From contig JALGQZ010000004.1 in NCBI GenBank assembly GCA_023105745.1, positions 9,822,451 to 9,886,450 of the forward strand: a stretch of DNA of 64,000 nucleotides, read 5' to 3'. The notes under the pieces were generated by a model that was not told the origin of the DNA, searched no databases, and saw only the letters and a program-made list of their open reading frames with translations. This stretch comes from Austropuccinia psidii. Its lineage: Eukaryota; Basidiomycota; Pucciniomycetes; Pucciniales; Sphaerophragmiaceae. The position numbers were made by a program, and so were the translations under genes. Shown in pieces: positions 36,862 through 49,500 of this stretch (within the stretch, counting starts at the first letter, position 1; the number at the start of each line of letters is the position of its first letter).

Positions 36862-39800
36862 TTTCTGACATATTTGATTCCATCCCAGAGTTGTATAATG
36901 CTATTAATGACGTGAAAAAACATCTTTCTGATAAAAATGACACCATTTGTAACAACATTAAAACAAACAACCTGAGTCTGTGCCAAATTAATGAAACACT
37001 TATGTGTTTTGAAAAAGTTTTAAGAACAATTAAACATTCTAATAATGACAATTCTTCTAACATTAAGATAAATGAACAATCTGCCATTATTAAAGAATTA
37101 ACAGATAAATATTCTAAACTCAATATTGATGACATGATTGAAACAAGAATTAAACAAGCCATAAATATTATCAAAACAGATAACAAGAAAGTCCTTGATG
37201 ACATTTCAAATTCATTTACTGAAGTAAAGACATATACCATTGCCTTGAAAAAGTGTTTTGATGCTTCACAAGAAGAAGTATCAAAATTATCAATGAAATT
37301 GAATCAAGTCACTGCTGATAATACAAGACAGACAGAGTTATGGCAAGAACTGACACATAAGGAAGACATGTATAAAATTGAAGTAATAAATTTAATACAA
37401 AGCTTCCAACATGAGTACAGAAATTCCCAAAGGTGTAGCAACAGTAAAATGAATGACATTGAACAAATACTGAACACCTTACCAAGAATGTCTACACCTC
37501 TAAATCAAAATGAGGGCACAAGAATTCCAAATCCACAAGTATTGGATCCTGATAATTCACAATTAAAAAATGAATTATCCACTTCTTTTCATAACTTGGA
37601 ACCATCAATGGGCCAAGCACTCTTGAAAGAAGTTCCAAAACTTAAAGAATGGCCTCACTTCAGTGGTGAAGGAGAGTATGACCATATGGAATTCATTAGA
37701 GGTATTGACATGATCAAAGAGGATTTTGAATTACCAGACAGATTGGTAACAGCCAGGTTTAACACCTTGTTTACCAGATCAGCTCACAGATGGTACATCA
37801 AAATAAGACAAGCACATGGACACCAGAGTTGGACTTGGTGGAAAACCCAAATCATCAACAAATGGGCAAATGATGCTTGGAGGTTTAAAGTTGAAACAGC
37901 CTTTGAATCTGCCAAATTTAATGCTGATAAAGACAAAGCTTTACCATGGTTTTGCCAACAAAAGGACAGATTAACAGCATTATATCCTGACATGTCAGAA
38001 TTTATGATCCATAGAAAAATTCTGAGACAATGTGGAGGTGACTTAGAGCATGCTGTCAAAAGCAGGACTACTGAACAATCTTCAGCAGAGGATATTATCA
38101 ATATACTAGAAGAAGTAACCACCAGAACCAAAATTGGTTCTAGTAGGGTGAATCTTAAAACAAGGTTTAATACACCTTGGAAAGATTCTGTGGACAAAAA
38201 CCCCAAAGAAAATTCTAGTAATATTAAATATAAATCTGCAGATACAGTCAGAAAATGCCATATTTGCCAAAGCACCACCCATTTAGCCAATACATGTCCA
38301 AAAAGGGGGAAAATCAATGAAATTGACATTGAAAAAGAACCAGATGTTGAAAAAGAAGACATAATTGAAGACAATTCAGATGATAAGTCATCCATATTCT
38401 CTGAATCTTCAAAAGATATAGAAAATATCAATGCCACTTTTGACATCATGGAATCTTATTCCCACTTACCACAATTGAGCAATGGTCAAGTTGATTTATC
38501 AAAAGTTCAAGATGCACAACTTATGAAGACAAAACCAAACAGAGGAAAAGGTTATACAGCTGGTAACTCCTGTATAACAGAAGTGGTGATTGACAACAAA
38601 CCCACCAAACTTTTGCTTGACCCAGGAGCCTTCTGCTCTTGTGTTGGAAAATCTTTTCTTAAAACTTGTGTACCAAATTTTGAAGACCAATTGTTACCAA
38701 TTGATGGTATAAAATTCAACAGTGCAAGTAACCCAATGAAAGCATTAGGAATCTTTGAGACCAATGTCATATTCCCACACATAAATGGGAATTTAAGGAT
38801 CACAGTTGAATTTGTTGTTATGGAAAATTGCTCTAGTACCCATTTTATATTGGGAAATGACTATTTAATCATGTATGGCATAGATTTACATAATAACAAA
38901 GACAGATACTTTACAATTGGAGACAATAAGCGCCAGAAATTTGCCTTTTTACCCTTTAAAAGACAAATTACAGTAAACAAAGTATCACCAGTCAACTTAG
39001 AGTTAGAGAAATTCAAGTCTGAACAGTTAAATGAGGCTGAAATAAGCCTTCATCTGACTGATAAGCAAGAAAATGAACTTTCTTCCCTTTTGTATGACCA
39101 CAGAGGAGCATTTGCTACAGACAAAGAACCCCTGGGAGCAATTATTGGTCATGAAGTTGACATCATTCTTAACATTGAAAGACCTTATCCACCACTCTTA
39201 AGAAGACCTGCTTATCCAGCAAGTCCAAAATCAAGAGAAGCTCTAGAAATTCATATCAAAGAACTTCTAGACCTTGGTGTAATAAGAAAAGTAGGCCACA
39301 ATGAGGAAGTAGAAATAACTACACCAGTCATAGTAGCGTGGCATAATGGAAAATCCAGAATGGTTGGGGACTTTAGAGCTCTGAACACTTACACTGTTCC
39401 AGACAGATACCCAATACCAAAAATCCAAATTGCCCTTACTCAAATATCTCAAGCAGTGTATATAACCACTATGGATGCCCTTAAAGGATTCCATCAAAAT
39501 GTAGTAACACCAAGAGCAAGAAAATACTTGAGAATTATTGTTCATTGTGGAGTGTATGAATACTTAAGGATGCCCTTTGGTATCAAAAATGCACCTTCAC
39601 ACTTCCAAAGAATGATGAATGAAATCTTCCCTGAAGAACTCTCAGAGGGATGGTTAATCATTTACATTGATGACATTATTATCTGTTCAAAGACTTGGGA
39701 GGAGCACATGTACAGATTATCAAGAGTTTTGACAAAAATCCAATCAGTAAACATGAAAATCTCCTTGAAGAAATGTCATTTTGGATTTAAAGAACTTAAG

Positions 39801-42122
39801 GCACTAGGACATGTTGTATCTGGTTTGTCCCTTGGAATTGATAAAAACAAAGTTGCAGCAGTATTGTTAAAACCCATGCCTCAGAATAAGAAGGAAATTC
39901 AGTCATTCTTAGGTTTTGCAGGATATTACAGGCAACACATTAAAGACTTTGCATCCATAGCAAGACCACTTTATAAGTTGTGTGACAAAGACACAGTATT
40001 TGAGATGACTGTTGACAGAGTCAAAGCTTTTGAGTCTCTAAGAGAAGCATTGACCACTGCTCCACTCTTACTGATGCCAGACTTTAAATTGCCTTTCAAA
40101 CTGTATATTGATGCATCAGGGGATGGACTAGGTGCTGCACTTCACCAAGTTCAGATCATAAATGACAAACCTGTAGAAGGACCAATATGTTTCATATCCA
40201 GGCAAATCAAACCAACTGAAGCCAGATATGGAGCAAGTCAAATGGAATGTCTATGCCTTGTCTGGGCCTTAGAGAAATTGAACTATTTCTTAGAGGGATG
40301 TGTTTTTGAAGTAATAACAGATTGTACAGCTGTGAAATCACTTTTGAACATGAAAACACCTAACAGACACATGCTCAGATGGCAAATAGCCATACAAGAA
40401 TACAGAGGCAATATGACTATTGTTCATAAGGATGGGAATATTCATAAGAATGCAGATGGACTAAGCAGATGGCCATTACCAAATAACATTGATAATCCTG
40501 CTTATGTTCCAGAAGAAGCTTCACCACAAATTCCAATAGAAGGAATAAGTGTTACAGACTTGAACACCACCTTCTTTGAAGAAGTCAGAAATAGTTACAC
40601 TCAAGATAAGAATTGTAGCATCTTATGCCAATTACTTAACAAAGACTGTAAAGACAACTCTCTAATACATGCCTTGGATGAAGTATGGAGAAAATCTTAT
40701 AATGAAGGGAGATTTCACCTACTGGATGGTATAATTTACCACAGAACCAAGCACACATGTGTCATGACAGTTGTAGACAGGTCATTAATCAATCTTGTAC
40801 TGAAAGAATGCCATGATAGTCCCTTTTCAGGACATCTTTCTGAGGACAGAACAAGAGAGAAAGTAAAGACCTGCATATGGTGGCCAATGTGGCAAAAAGA
40901 TGTTGCAGAATATTGCAAAACCTGTGACAGATGCCAAAAGGCAAATAAATCCACTGGCAAAAGACTTGGAAATATGATGAAAATCCAAGAACCAAACAGA
41001 CCTTGGGAAATTGTCCATATGGATTGGGTAACTAGCCTACCACCAGGAGGTGACAGGAGCTATAATGCTTGCCTAGTAATTGTGGACAGATTCAGTAAAA
41101 CTCCAATCTTTTTACCATGTCACAAAGATGATACAGCCATGGATACAGCTCTTCTGATATGGAATAGAGTAGTGTCATGGACTGGGATATTTACAAATAT
41201 CATCAGTGATAGAGATCCCAAATTCACTTCAGCTCTATGGACAAATCTTCACCAATTATTTGGCACAAAACTGTCTTTCTCTACAGCCTACCACCCACAA
41301 ACTGATGGTCTGGCTGAAAGAATGATCCAAACCTTAGAGGACATGGTGAGAAGATTTTGTGCATATGGCCTTGAATTCAAAGATTGTGATGGATTTACCC
41401 ATGATTGGTGTACTCTGTTACCAGCACTGGAATTAGCATATAAAACATCAATCCATTCCAGTACCAATCAGACTCCTGCTATTCTAGAAAAAGGATGGAA
41501 CCCCAAGTTACCCCAAGATTCCTTGAGGAAAGACTTAATTGAAATACATCCCACAGCTGCTAGCTTCAAAGGAATGCTAGACAAAGCTAGAAAGCATGCA
41601 GTGAGATGCATGGAGGACTCTTTTGCATATGCTAAAGACAAATGGGATAAATCTCATGCAACTCCAGATTTCAAAGTGGGGGACCTAGTTCTTGTATCCA
41701 CCACTAACTTCAATAACATCAAAGGATGTAAAAAGTTAAAAGACTCCTTTGCAGGACCTTTTGTGATTAAGGCCCTCCATGGAGAAAATGCTGTTGAAGT
41801 AGAGTTATCTGAAGAACTTAGCAATAAGCACCCTACATTTCCAGTAAGCTTGATAAAGCCATACAAATCTAGTGATGCTGAGAAATTTCCCTTGAGGAAT
41901 AAGATTCCCCAAGTTATACCTCCTATTGAGACATCTGGTACTAAGAAAATAACCAAAGTTCTTAAAGAAAGGAAATTAAGAACCAAAAAAGTAAGGGAAT
42001 ACCTTGTTAGGTACAGTGACCCAACTTGTGAAGATGAATGGTTAGAAGAGAAAGATATACCAGAAGCCACCAAACTCCTGAGGAGATTCAGACACACTAG
42101 AAACACCAATATTACAAAGTAA
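36195..42122 (+). CDS. Gag-Pol polyprotein of element B (1975 aa, single frame)
   Basis: Makes the particle and enzymes for reverse transcription and integration. Order by residue: Gln/Ser-rich N-terminus (1-222, overlapping the small-protein gene), coiled-coil Gag, zinc knuckle CHICX4HX4C (688-701), retropepsin-like protease with D809-P-G-A and ILGNDYL, RT with D1094 and YIDD (1157-1160), RNase H with D1306, integrase HHCC domain then D1610, D1672, E1708 (35 residues between the last two), GPF module and a C-terminal chromodomain (EYLVRYSDP...DEWL). There is no stop or shift between gag and pol. The start ATG is the first ATG after the LTR in any frame. An alternative is reinitiation at the ATG at 36858, which overlaps the small-protein stop; then the first 221 residues would not be made. 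Confidence 0.95.
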   Translation: MPSTRSGASYNPSSSSQKGNRRDYGRGQSGTEGKGSVDDFQTTKMGHSEADNTILPSKRADTATTSLCGHIQSQPQCIQQCTPIQGVPDPCRPVEELHEFLPDSKKILGPSQHLQIAQWMASIDGEEKHDAFDTRMEEKQPSTSQTSAKNSPSGQQQQQFQREKAATNSKQGQREGTSPKTLQPGLQNPKDSAGCHGKCISDGQNHDGITEEGGSQIKVPEMISDIFDSIPELYNAINDVKKHLSDKNDTICNNIKTNNLSLCQINETLMCFEKVLRTIKHSNNDNSSNIKINEQSAIIKELTDKYSKLNIDDMIETRIKQAINIIKTDNKKVLDDISNSFTEVKTYTIALKKCFDASQEEVSKLSMKLNQVTADNTRQTELWQELTHKEDMYKIEVINLIQSFQHEYRNSQRCSNSKMNDIEQILNTLPRMSTPLNQNEGTRIPNPQVLDPDNSQLKNELSTSFHNLEPSMGQALLKEVPKLKEWPHFSGEGEYDHMEFIRGIDMIKEDFELPDRLVTARFNTLFTRSAHRWYIKIRQAHGHQSWTWWKTQIINKWANDAWRFKVETAFESAKFNADKDKALPWFCQQKDRLTALYPDMSEFMIHRKILRQCGGDLEHAVKSRTTEQSSAEDIINILEEVTTRTKIGSSRVNLKTRFNTPWKDSVDKNPKENSSNIKYKSADTVRKCHICQSTTHLANTCPKRGKINEIDIEKEPDVEKEDIIEDNSDDKSSIFSESSKDIENINATFDIMESYSHLPQLSNGQVDLSKVQDAQLMKTKPNRGKGYTAGNSCITEVVIDNKPTKLLLDPGAFCSCVGKSFLKTCVPNFEDQLLPIDGIKFNSASNPMKALGIFETNVIFPHINGNLRITVEFVVMENCSSTHFILGNDYLIMYGIDLHNNKDRYFTIGDNKRQKFAFLPFKRQITVNKVSPVNLELEKFKSEQLNEAEISLHLTDKQENELSSLLYDHRGAFATDKEPLGAIIGHEVDIILNIERPYPPLLRRPAYPASPKSREALEIHIKELLDLGVIRKVGHNEEVEITTPVIVAWHNGKSRMVGDFRALNTYTVPDRYPIPKIQIALTQISQAVYITTMDALKGFHQNVVTPRARKYLRIIVHCGVYEYLRMPFGIKNAPSHFQRMMNEIFPEELSEGWLIIYIDDIIICSKTWEEHMYRLSRVLTKIQSVNMKISLKKCHFGFKELKALGHVVSGLSLGIDKNKVAAVLLKPMPQNKKEIQSFLGFAGYYRQHIKDFASIARPLYKLCDKDTVFEMTVDRVKAFESLREALTTAPLLLMPDFKLPFKLYIDASGDGLGAALHQVQIINDKPVEGPICFISRQIKPTEARYGASQMECLCLVWALEKLNYFLEGCVFEVITDCTAVKSLLNMKTPNRHMLRWQIAIQEYRGNMTIVHKDGNIHKNADGLSRWPLPNNIDNPAYVPEEASPQIPIEGISVTDLNTTFFEEVRNSYTQDKNCSILCQLLNKDCKDNSLIHALDEVWRKSYNEGRFHLLDGIIYHRTKHTCVMTVVDRSLINLVLKECHDSPFSGHLSEDRTREKVKTCIWWPMWQKDVAEYCKTCDRCQKANKSTGKRLGNMMKIQEPNRPWEIVHMDWVTSLPPGGDRSYNACLVIVDRFSKTPIFLPCHKDDTAMDTALLIWNRVVSWTGIFTNIISDRDPKFTSALWTNLHQLFGTKLSFSTAYHPQTDGLAERMIQTLEDMVRRFCAYGLEFKDCDGFTHDWCTLLPALELAYKTSIHSSTNQTPAILEKGWNPKLPQDSLRKDLIEIHPTAASFKGMLDKARKHAVRCMEDSFAYAKDKWDKSHATPDFKVGDLVLVSTTNFNNIKGCKKLKDSFAGPFVIKALHGENAVEVELSEELSNKHPTFPVSLIKPYKSSDAEKFPLRNKIPQVIPPIETSGTKKITKVLKERKLRTKKVREYLVRYSDPTCEDEWLEEKDIPEATKLLRRFRHTRNTNITK

Positions 42123-42133
42123 TATTCTTTTTT

Positions 42134-42145
42134 AGGGGGAGGGAA
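42134..42145 (+). other. Polypurine tract of element B
   Basis: AGGGGGAGGGAA after a T-run, directly adjoining the 3' LTR. Identical in copy A, where it primes plus-strand synthesis by the usual LTR-element mechanism. Confidence 0.88.
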
Positions 42146-44104
42146 TGTGAGCCTTAGAGGTAATTTCATATACCCAAAAGACCACAAATATAAAAAATAG
42201 CATATTAATATAAATAAAATAAATTCATTTATATTATTAAAATAAAAATAAAAAATATAAATATAAAATTATATTAAAAATAAAAAATTAATTATAATTT
42301 AAAAATAAAATTACTTTAAATTTTGTAAATATAAAATTACATTTATACTTGAAAAATTTAAGTAAAAATGAAATTTTAACAAAATTGTGAAAAAATAAAT
42401 AAATTTGGAAAAAAGTTAAATAAAATTTATTATAACTTTTTATCAAATAAATAAACATATAAATTTTATTTCACCATTGGATTCCTCATAAAAAATCAGG
42501 TGGGGTCACCTCTGAGTGAAATTTTTGTAACTCAACTCTAAATAAGCTTAAATTAAGTTTTTAGTATTTTCAATACAAAAGTTGAAAATCCTCAAAACCT
42601 TAATTTAATTCACACCACATGTGGTGTTAACCATCAATTTTTGTGTTAAAATTGAGGTGTTGTGTTTAGTTTAGAAGCTATGAGGAATTAAAGTATTTTC
42701 AATTGAATTCAATTGAAATGTCAAAATGTGCGCGTGTATTACATAAGTGAACTTTGATTTACATATGAGGTGTCAATTATTACTGTATTGTACTGTACAA
42801 TTGAATTGAATTACATGTGTAAATTATAAGTATAATACATGATGAGGAATTAAAGGAAAAATAAATTGGAAAGATTAAATTTGGGGGGGAAAAGGAACTC
42901 CAGCTCTAAGGGGGAGCTAGACCCCCAAAATCCTTGCTGACAGGCGTGGGATGTCAAAATTCACGCAAAAGTTCATCACTTTTGGCCTGGAATTGAGTTA
43001 CAGGGTCTGTGGACTCAATTGATGATGAGGTTTTGATACCAACTGGGGTAGTTTTAGCTGTTGCCAAGAGGGTAAAACTACCCTTAAGATAAAACCATCA
43101 GAGTAAAAACAGTTTTAACTGGTTTCTACGACTCTGACACACATTCTGACGTGTTTTGAAGGCTCTAGGCCTGGTATTGCTATAGTAATGGCTGATTTAA
43201 GGGTCTAAAATGGCTAAAAATGGCTAAAAATGGCTTAAACCAGCCCTTTTTGGTCTAAACCAGGGTTCAATGATGCCATAATTGGCTTTTCTGTTGTCAG
43301 ACTGTTTTTCACGACTGACAAGAGTAAATTTTACTTTTGGAGTAAGAGAATTGATGGCTATAAAAGAATGTCTTCTTTGCCCCACTTTTCTCTTCATGTT
43401 AGAATCTTTTCCTTTTATTAATTAGTTTAAAACTGTTAAACCAATCAATCAAAGATTCCAACCACCACTTTTAAATCATTTTAATCCTTTTAACCACGTG
43501 AAAAAATCATTATAATCATTGTTTGTAACTTTTATAATCATTTCTACCCCTGAACCACCCCAAAAGTGAATTAAAGCATCTTTCATCACTGTAAACTTTG
43601 TCACTTTGTTTCCAAATTCACTCTGGTCACTTTTGGGCGTGTTTTCTCTTTAATATTCTTTTTAAAGACTTTGTTCTTTAATTAATTGCTTGCAGTTCTT
43701 TGCTCAATTAATTCCAATTGAAATTGCTCTTGAAGAAATTTCTTTTGTAGCCTTAAAATATCTCTTGTAGAGTATTTTTTTGGGATAAATCTTTATTGTT
43801 GGTAAAACAATAAATTTTTATATTATTGTTTTATACTAATAAAGTTATAAACAATAAAATTGGCGTGTTTTCTCTTAAAAATAATATTTCATACTATTTT
43901 TAACTGAATTTTACCTTATACAAATTTTGAGGACAGGAAAAGTACTTGATTTTTAATCAAAGTTTCATATCCACACCTTAATTGGCGTGTTTTCTCTTAA
44001 AAATAATATTTCATACTATTTTTAACTGAATTTTACCTTATACAAATTTTGAGGACAGGAAAAGTACTTGATTTTTAATCAAAGTTTCATATCCACACCT
44101 TACA
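42146..44104 (+). repeat. 3' LTR of element B
   Basis: 1959 bp: the 1837 bp of the 5' LTR plus a 122-bp tandem duplication at its end. Differences from the 5' LTR seen by eye are four single bases. Followed by the AAGCT target duplication. Confidence 0.95.
43859..44102 (+). repeat. Exact 122-bp tandem duplication at the end of the 3' LTR
   Basis: Units 43859-43980 and 43981-44102 both run from ATTGGCGTGTTTTCTC to CCACACCTTA with no difference that I see. The 5' LTR has one unit. The duplication must post-date reverse transcription or be an assembly artefact. Confidence 0.9.
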
Positions 44105-44379
44105 AAGCTGATGATGAAACTATAAACTCCTGAAGTATCTCTTCACTCAATTCAAAAACCACTTCAACTAATGTGGACTACTGTGGACTCATGATTCCTT
44201 TACTGATGTGAAAATTTCTTTGTAATATTCTAATTCTTGAACTATTCAATCTATTTTTCCTTCTTATTCTTATTCAATATATTATCTTATTCATTCTTAT
44301 AGTAAAAATATCAGGTATTGATTTTTCATCACTCATGGAAGCCTACCAATGAACAATCTTACCTCTCAAAGACTACCAT
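44105..44379 (+). other. Short AT-rich segment between elements B and G
   Basis: Starts with the AAGCT target duplication of B. No open frame or recognised motif. Probably the right-hand part of the sequence into which B inserted (possibly a Copia LTR). Confidence 0.4.
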
Positions 44380-46144
44380 TGTAAGGTGTGGATATGAAAC
44401 TTTGATGGAAAATCAAGTACTTTTCCTGTCCTCAAAATTGGTATAAGGTAAAAATTTGATTAAAAAATAATGAAATAGTATTTTTATGAGAAAATACACC
44501 GAATTTATGGCTTTTAACTTTATAAGTATAAAGCAATAATATTATAAAGATTTATTGTTTTAACAACAATAGAAATTTATCTAAAAATACTCTAAAAGAG
44601 ATATTTAAGGCTACAAAAAGACGTTTCTTCAAGAGCAATTTCAATTGGAATGAATTGAGCAAAGAACTGCAAAAAATTGATTAAAGAACACAGTCTTTAA
44701 AAGTATTATAAAAGAGAAAACATGCCCAAAGGTGATCAGATGGAATTTGGAAACAAAGTGACAAATTTTGCAGTGATGAAAGATGCTTTAATTCACTTAT
44801 GAGGTGGTTCAGGGGTAAAAATGATTATAAGAGTTACAAACAGTGATTATAGTAATTTTTTCATGTGGCTAAAAGGTTTAAAATGATAAAAAACATTTTT
44901 TTGGAATATTTTATTGATTGGTATAACAGTTTTTAAACTAATTACAAAAGGAAAGATTCTAATATGAAGAGAAAAGTGGGGCAAAGAAGAAATTCTTTTA
45001 TAGAAATCAATTTTCTTACTCCAAAAGTAAATTTTACTCTTGTCAGTCGTGAAAAACACTATGACAACAGAAAAGCCAATTATGGCATCATTGAACCCTG
45101 GTTTAGACCAAAAAAAGGGCTGGTTTTAGTCATTTTTGTCTATTTTTAGCCATTTTAGACCCTTAAATCAGCCATTACTATAGTAATACCTACTCTATAG
45201 CCTTCAAAACACATCATAATGTGTTAAGGGTAGCTTTACCCTCTTGGAAACAGTTGAAACTGCCCTGGTTGGTATCAAAACCTCATCATCAATTGAGTCA
45301 CAGACCCTGTGACTCAATTACAGGGCAAAATTGGTGAAAGTTTGCATGGATTTTGACATCTCATTCCTGTCAGCAAGGAATTTGGGGGTCTGGCTCCCCG
45401 TTAGAGCTAGAGTTCCTTTCCCCCCAAATTAATCTTTCCAATTTATTCTTCCTTTAATTCCTCATCATGGATTATACTTGTAATTTGCATATGCAATTCA
45501 ATTGAGTTTTAAAGTACACTTACTTTAATAATTGACACCTCATATGTAAATTACATTTCAGTTATGTAATACACGCACACATTTTGACAATTCAATTGAA
45601 AATACTTCAATTCCTCATAACTTCTAAACTACACACAACACCTAATCCTAACACTTAATTGATGGTTAACACCACATTTGATGTGAATTAAATTGAGGTT
45701 TTGAGGATTTTCAACTTCTGTACAGAAAATAATAAAAACTCAATTTAAGCTTATTTAGAGTTTGGTTACAGAAATTGTACCTAGAGGTGACCCCACCTTA
45801 CTTTACATGAGGAATCTAATGGTTAAATAATTTTAATATGTTTATTTGTAGGATAAAAAGTTATGATAATTTGTATTTAACTTTTTTCCAAAAATATTTC
45901 AATTTTGATATTTTTCTTGGAAATTCATTTTTACTTAATTTTTTCAAGTACAAATGTGTTTTCACAATTTTAAAATTTTTAATATAATTTTATTATTAAA
46001 TTATGATTAAGTTTTTATTCATATATATCAATTTATGTTTATATTTTATTTTGATCATATGAATAAATTTATTTTATTTATATCTATATCTTATTTTAAT
46101 ATTTGTGGTCTTTTGGGTATGGGAAAATACTTCTAAGGCTCACA
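44380..46144 (-). repeat. 3' LTR of copy G (family 1, minus strand)
   Basis: Read on the minus strand it runs TGTGAGCCTTAGAAG to CACACCTTACA, 1765 bp, homologous to B, A and C. It adjoins a polypurine tract (minus strand, from TTCCCTCCCCCT at 46145). Confidence 0.9.
45291..45319. promoter_or_regulatory. Inverted repeat with two Gcn4/AP-1-type sites, copy G
   Basis: AATTGAGTCACAG ACC CTGTGACTCAATT, the same perfect 13-bp inverted repeat as in copy C. A2 has it with one mismatched pair (10996-11024). A and B carry a damaged version. Confidence 0.45.
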
Positions 46145-47578
46145 TTCCCTCCCCCTAAAAAGATATGACTTTGTAATATTGTTATTTCTGGTGTGTCTGA
46201 ACCTTCTGAGAAGTTTGGTAGCTTCAGTTATGTCTTTTTCTGCTAACTATTCATCTCCACAAGTTGGGTCACTGTACCTAACAAGGTATTTCCTTACTTT
46301 CTTGGTTCTCAAATTTTCTTCTGCGAGAACTTTGGTAATTTTCTTAATTCCAGATGATTCAATGGGAGGTATAGCTTGGGGAACTTTATTCCTCAAAGGA
46401 AATTTTGCAGCATTGCTATAATTATATGGCTTTATCAAGCTCACTGGAAATATAGGGTGCTTATTGCTAAGCTCCTCAGATAATTCTACTTCAAAAGCAT
46501 TTTCTCCATGGAGGGCCTTAATAAAAAAAGGTCTTGGAAAGGAGTCTTTGAGATTTTTACATCCTTTGATTTTATTGAAATTAGTGGTGGATACAAGTAC
46601 TAATCCCCTACTTCAAAATCTGGAGTGGCATGTGATTTGTCCCATTTTTCTTTAGAATAAGAAAATGAGTCTTCCATGCACCTTACTGCATGCTTTATAG
46701 CTTTTTATAGCATTCCTTTGAAGCTAGCAGCTGTAGGTTGTATCTCCACCAAATGTTTCCTCAAGGAATCCTGAGGTAATTTGGTGTTCCATCCTTTTGC
46801 TAGAATAGCTGCAGTTTGATTGGTACTGGCATGAATGGATGTCTTATATGCCACTTCTAGTTCTGGTAAGAGAGTACACCAATCATGGGTGAATCCACCA
46901 CAATCTTTAAATTCAAGGCCATATGCACAAATTCTTCTTTCCATGTCTTCCAAGTTTTGGATCATTCTTTCAGCCAGACCATGAGTTAGTGGGTGGTGGG
47001 CTGTAGAGAAGGATAAATTGGTCACAAATAGTTGGTGAAGATTTGTCCATAGTGCTGAGGTTAATTTGGCCTGTCTGTCACTAATGATGTTTGTAAATAT
47101 TCCAGTCCATGATACTACTCTATTCCATATCAGAAGATCTGTATCCATGGCTGTATAATCTTTATGACATGGTAGAAAGATTGGAGTCTTACTAAATCTG
47201 TCAAAAATCACTAGGCAAGCATTATAACCTCTATCACCCCCTGGTGGTAGGCCAGTTACCCAATCAATATGGAAAATTTCCCAAGGTCTTCTGGGTTCTT
47301 GGATCTTGATCATATTTCCAAGTCTTTTTCCAGTGAATTTATTTGTCTTTTGACATCTGTCACAGGTTTTGCAATACTCTGCATAATCTTTGTGCCACAT
47401 TTTCCACCATATACAGGTCTGCATTTTGTTCTCTTGTTCTGCGTTCAGACAGATGTCCTGAAAAGGAGCTGTCATGGCATTCTTTTAGTACAAGATTGAT
47501 TAATTACCTGTCCACAACTGTCATGACACATGTGTGCTTTGTCTTGAGGTAAATTATACAATCCCATAAGTGGAATAT
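46145..47578 (-). pseudogene. Ty3/Gypsy integrase and chromodomain, copy G (family 1)
   Basis: Integrase from the zinc-binding domain (CDRCQKTNKFTGK) through HIDWVTGLPPGG, IISDRQAKLTSALW and [13 protein letters not shown] to the GPF and chromodomain segments. Several frameshifts and stops (for example near 46705 and 46450). The rest of pol and gag lies beyond element D, which is inserted at 47578. Confidence 0.88.
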
Positions 47579-49500
47579 TGTAAGATGTGACTATGAAACT
47601 GATGATAATATTACTATTAATCAACAGTACTATGTCTGTTCTTATGAAATATAATAATAAAATACTATTATAACCACAATTAAATAATTAAGGAATTATT
47701 TCTTTCACGTGTCAAGCACTACTAGTGATCTTAACAGTGAGCAAGTAATTGTCTACAAGAATCGATTACAAGAAGAATTCAATAATAAAAACTTCTTTTA
47801 TTAAAATAATAAAATTATTTTAATATATAATTATCTTTTGCAAGAATAATTATAATGATAATTCTTGAAGAAAACTATTTTTAGAGAAAAACTTTAAGAA
47901 TTAAAGATAAATCACTCACTAATATTTCAAAGAACTTATTGAAAGATAAGAAAGAGAGATTTGATTTATAATTGTGGATTTAGAGGATCAAAATGAATTT
48001 ATAAATGTATTACAGCAATATATAGTTGATTTCTATGATTTTACGTCTTTCTGATTGATTCTGAAAGAATAAAACACTTAAGAAAAGTTTTAACTAATAC
48101 TTACTTGTTGGTAATACTGATATAAATGATTAATAAGATGATGATACGGAAAAAACAGCAAGAAGAGGCTTCTTTTAAGTCAACAACAGCTCAAAGAGGC
48201 GTGCCATGGAGAAAACTGAAAAACCAGTGAGTGAGAAAACAATAAACCTTTTTTGATTAATGATTGCATCATCTGTTGTCACGTAAGATTATCATAATTA
48301 CTTACTTGATGCTTTTACGTGACTACCAACCCCAATATGGTTAAGAATAAAAGGAGTAACATCTGTAAATCCACTTTTATTCCAAAATAATCATTGATTT
48401 CTCAAAGTTATCAATGTTATTTCCAATTTCATCACAGGGTTTAATTACTGTGAATTTTTTAAGATTCAGTGTTTGACGTAGAATGGTTAAAAATGGACTG
48501 TAAGTAAAACATTTAATTTTACTACTAAAACTGAAACTATTTTTGGTGTACCATAGATAATACAGTTCTCCATTGGTCCTGAAAGTTTCAGAAGGATTCA
48601 TTAAGAATTGTATTTTTAATGAATTTTTGAAGTTTTTACCTCATTTCTACGTAGAATTGCAAATATCAGTGTTTCACTGGTTTCTATGAGGTAAATCAAT
48701 GGATACAAGTCCAAAAAGGGTTTTAATTACTCCTTTGGGGTTTATTCATGAAAAGTCATTCAGAATTGAAGTGGTTACAGGAGTCTAAGTAGCTCTTTAC
48801 CTCCTTGGCACGTCAAAATAGCAGGTTATTTGCTATTTTCTTAAGATTTACAGTAGTTGTGACATGGTAACCAAGTTCCCAAAGAGGTTTAGTTTACCAA
48901 TTGGGTCAAGATCAGCCATGGAACCAAGCTTTGGAGCTATCCAGGCCTCTGAGTCCTCAGAAGTTGGGTACCCTGGCTCTCTTTGATGTCTTTTGTCCCC
49001 CTTGCGTATTTTTTACGTCAAAATAGTAATTTAAGCTTCAAGTGAGATATCCACTATGGGTGTACCAAAAGTCCATGTAAGAATACCATGATATTAAGTG
49101 CTCAAAACATGCATAACACTATTCTTAGTGTATATGTAACATGGGATTTCTCACTTTCCCATTATTTTGGCGTGAAATTAAGAAAAACAAAAATTTTCAC
49201 AGATCTTTTATGTGGTATTGATGATGTGGTATTGAAGTATTTTCCATTTTACCACCTCAAAGTGTTAATTTGAGCTTATTCACTCTATGGAGCTACCGTA
49301 GGTGAATTTTTGTGTAGAATCCAAATCTGGCCTTAAATCCATGGATTTACTTACTCAATAAAAAGTTATTCATCTTTTCTGAAATCAACTATGATGAATT
49401 TTGAATATATGCATGATTTATGAGTTATGTATAATTCAAAATTTCTTTTTAAGATAATTGTGGCCTATTCTGGTATATAAAATATACCTCAAGGCTCACA
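47579..49500 (-). repeat. 3' LTR of element D (family 2, minus strand)
   Basis: Minus strand: TGTGAGCCTTGAGGTATATT to CACATCTTACA, 1922 bp. The ends resemble family 1, but the body differs. It is preceded on the minus strand by the polypurine tract GGTGGGAGGGAA. Left target flank AATAT; the other end of D is outside the window. Confidence 0.85.

Larger units (their letters stand above)
33882..44109 (+). mobile_element. Element B: intact, young Ty3/Gypsy chromovirus (family 1)
   Basis: Complete element of 10,218 bp (33887-44104) between AAGCT target duplications (33882-33886 and 44105-44109). Order: 5' LTR, primer site, ATG-free leader with a small exon, overlapping small-protein gene, single gag-pol frame, polypurine tract, 3' LTR. 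The LTRs differ at four bases by eye plus one 122-bp duplication, so the insertion is recent. All catalytic residues of RT and integrase are present; the protease motif is unusual. Confidence 0.95.

Noticed and set aside
36545..37240. Long minus-strand open frame opposite gag of element B
   Set aside because: Antisense shadow. It has no matching layout in E and its composition follows the complementary Gag codons.
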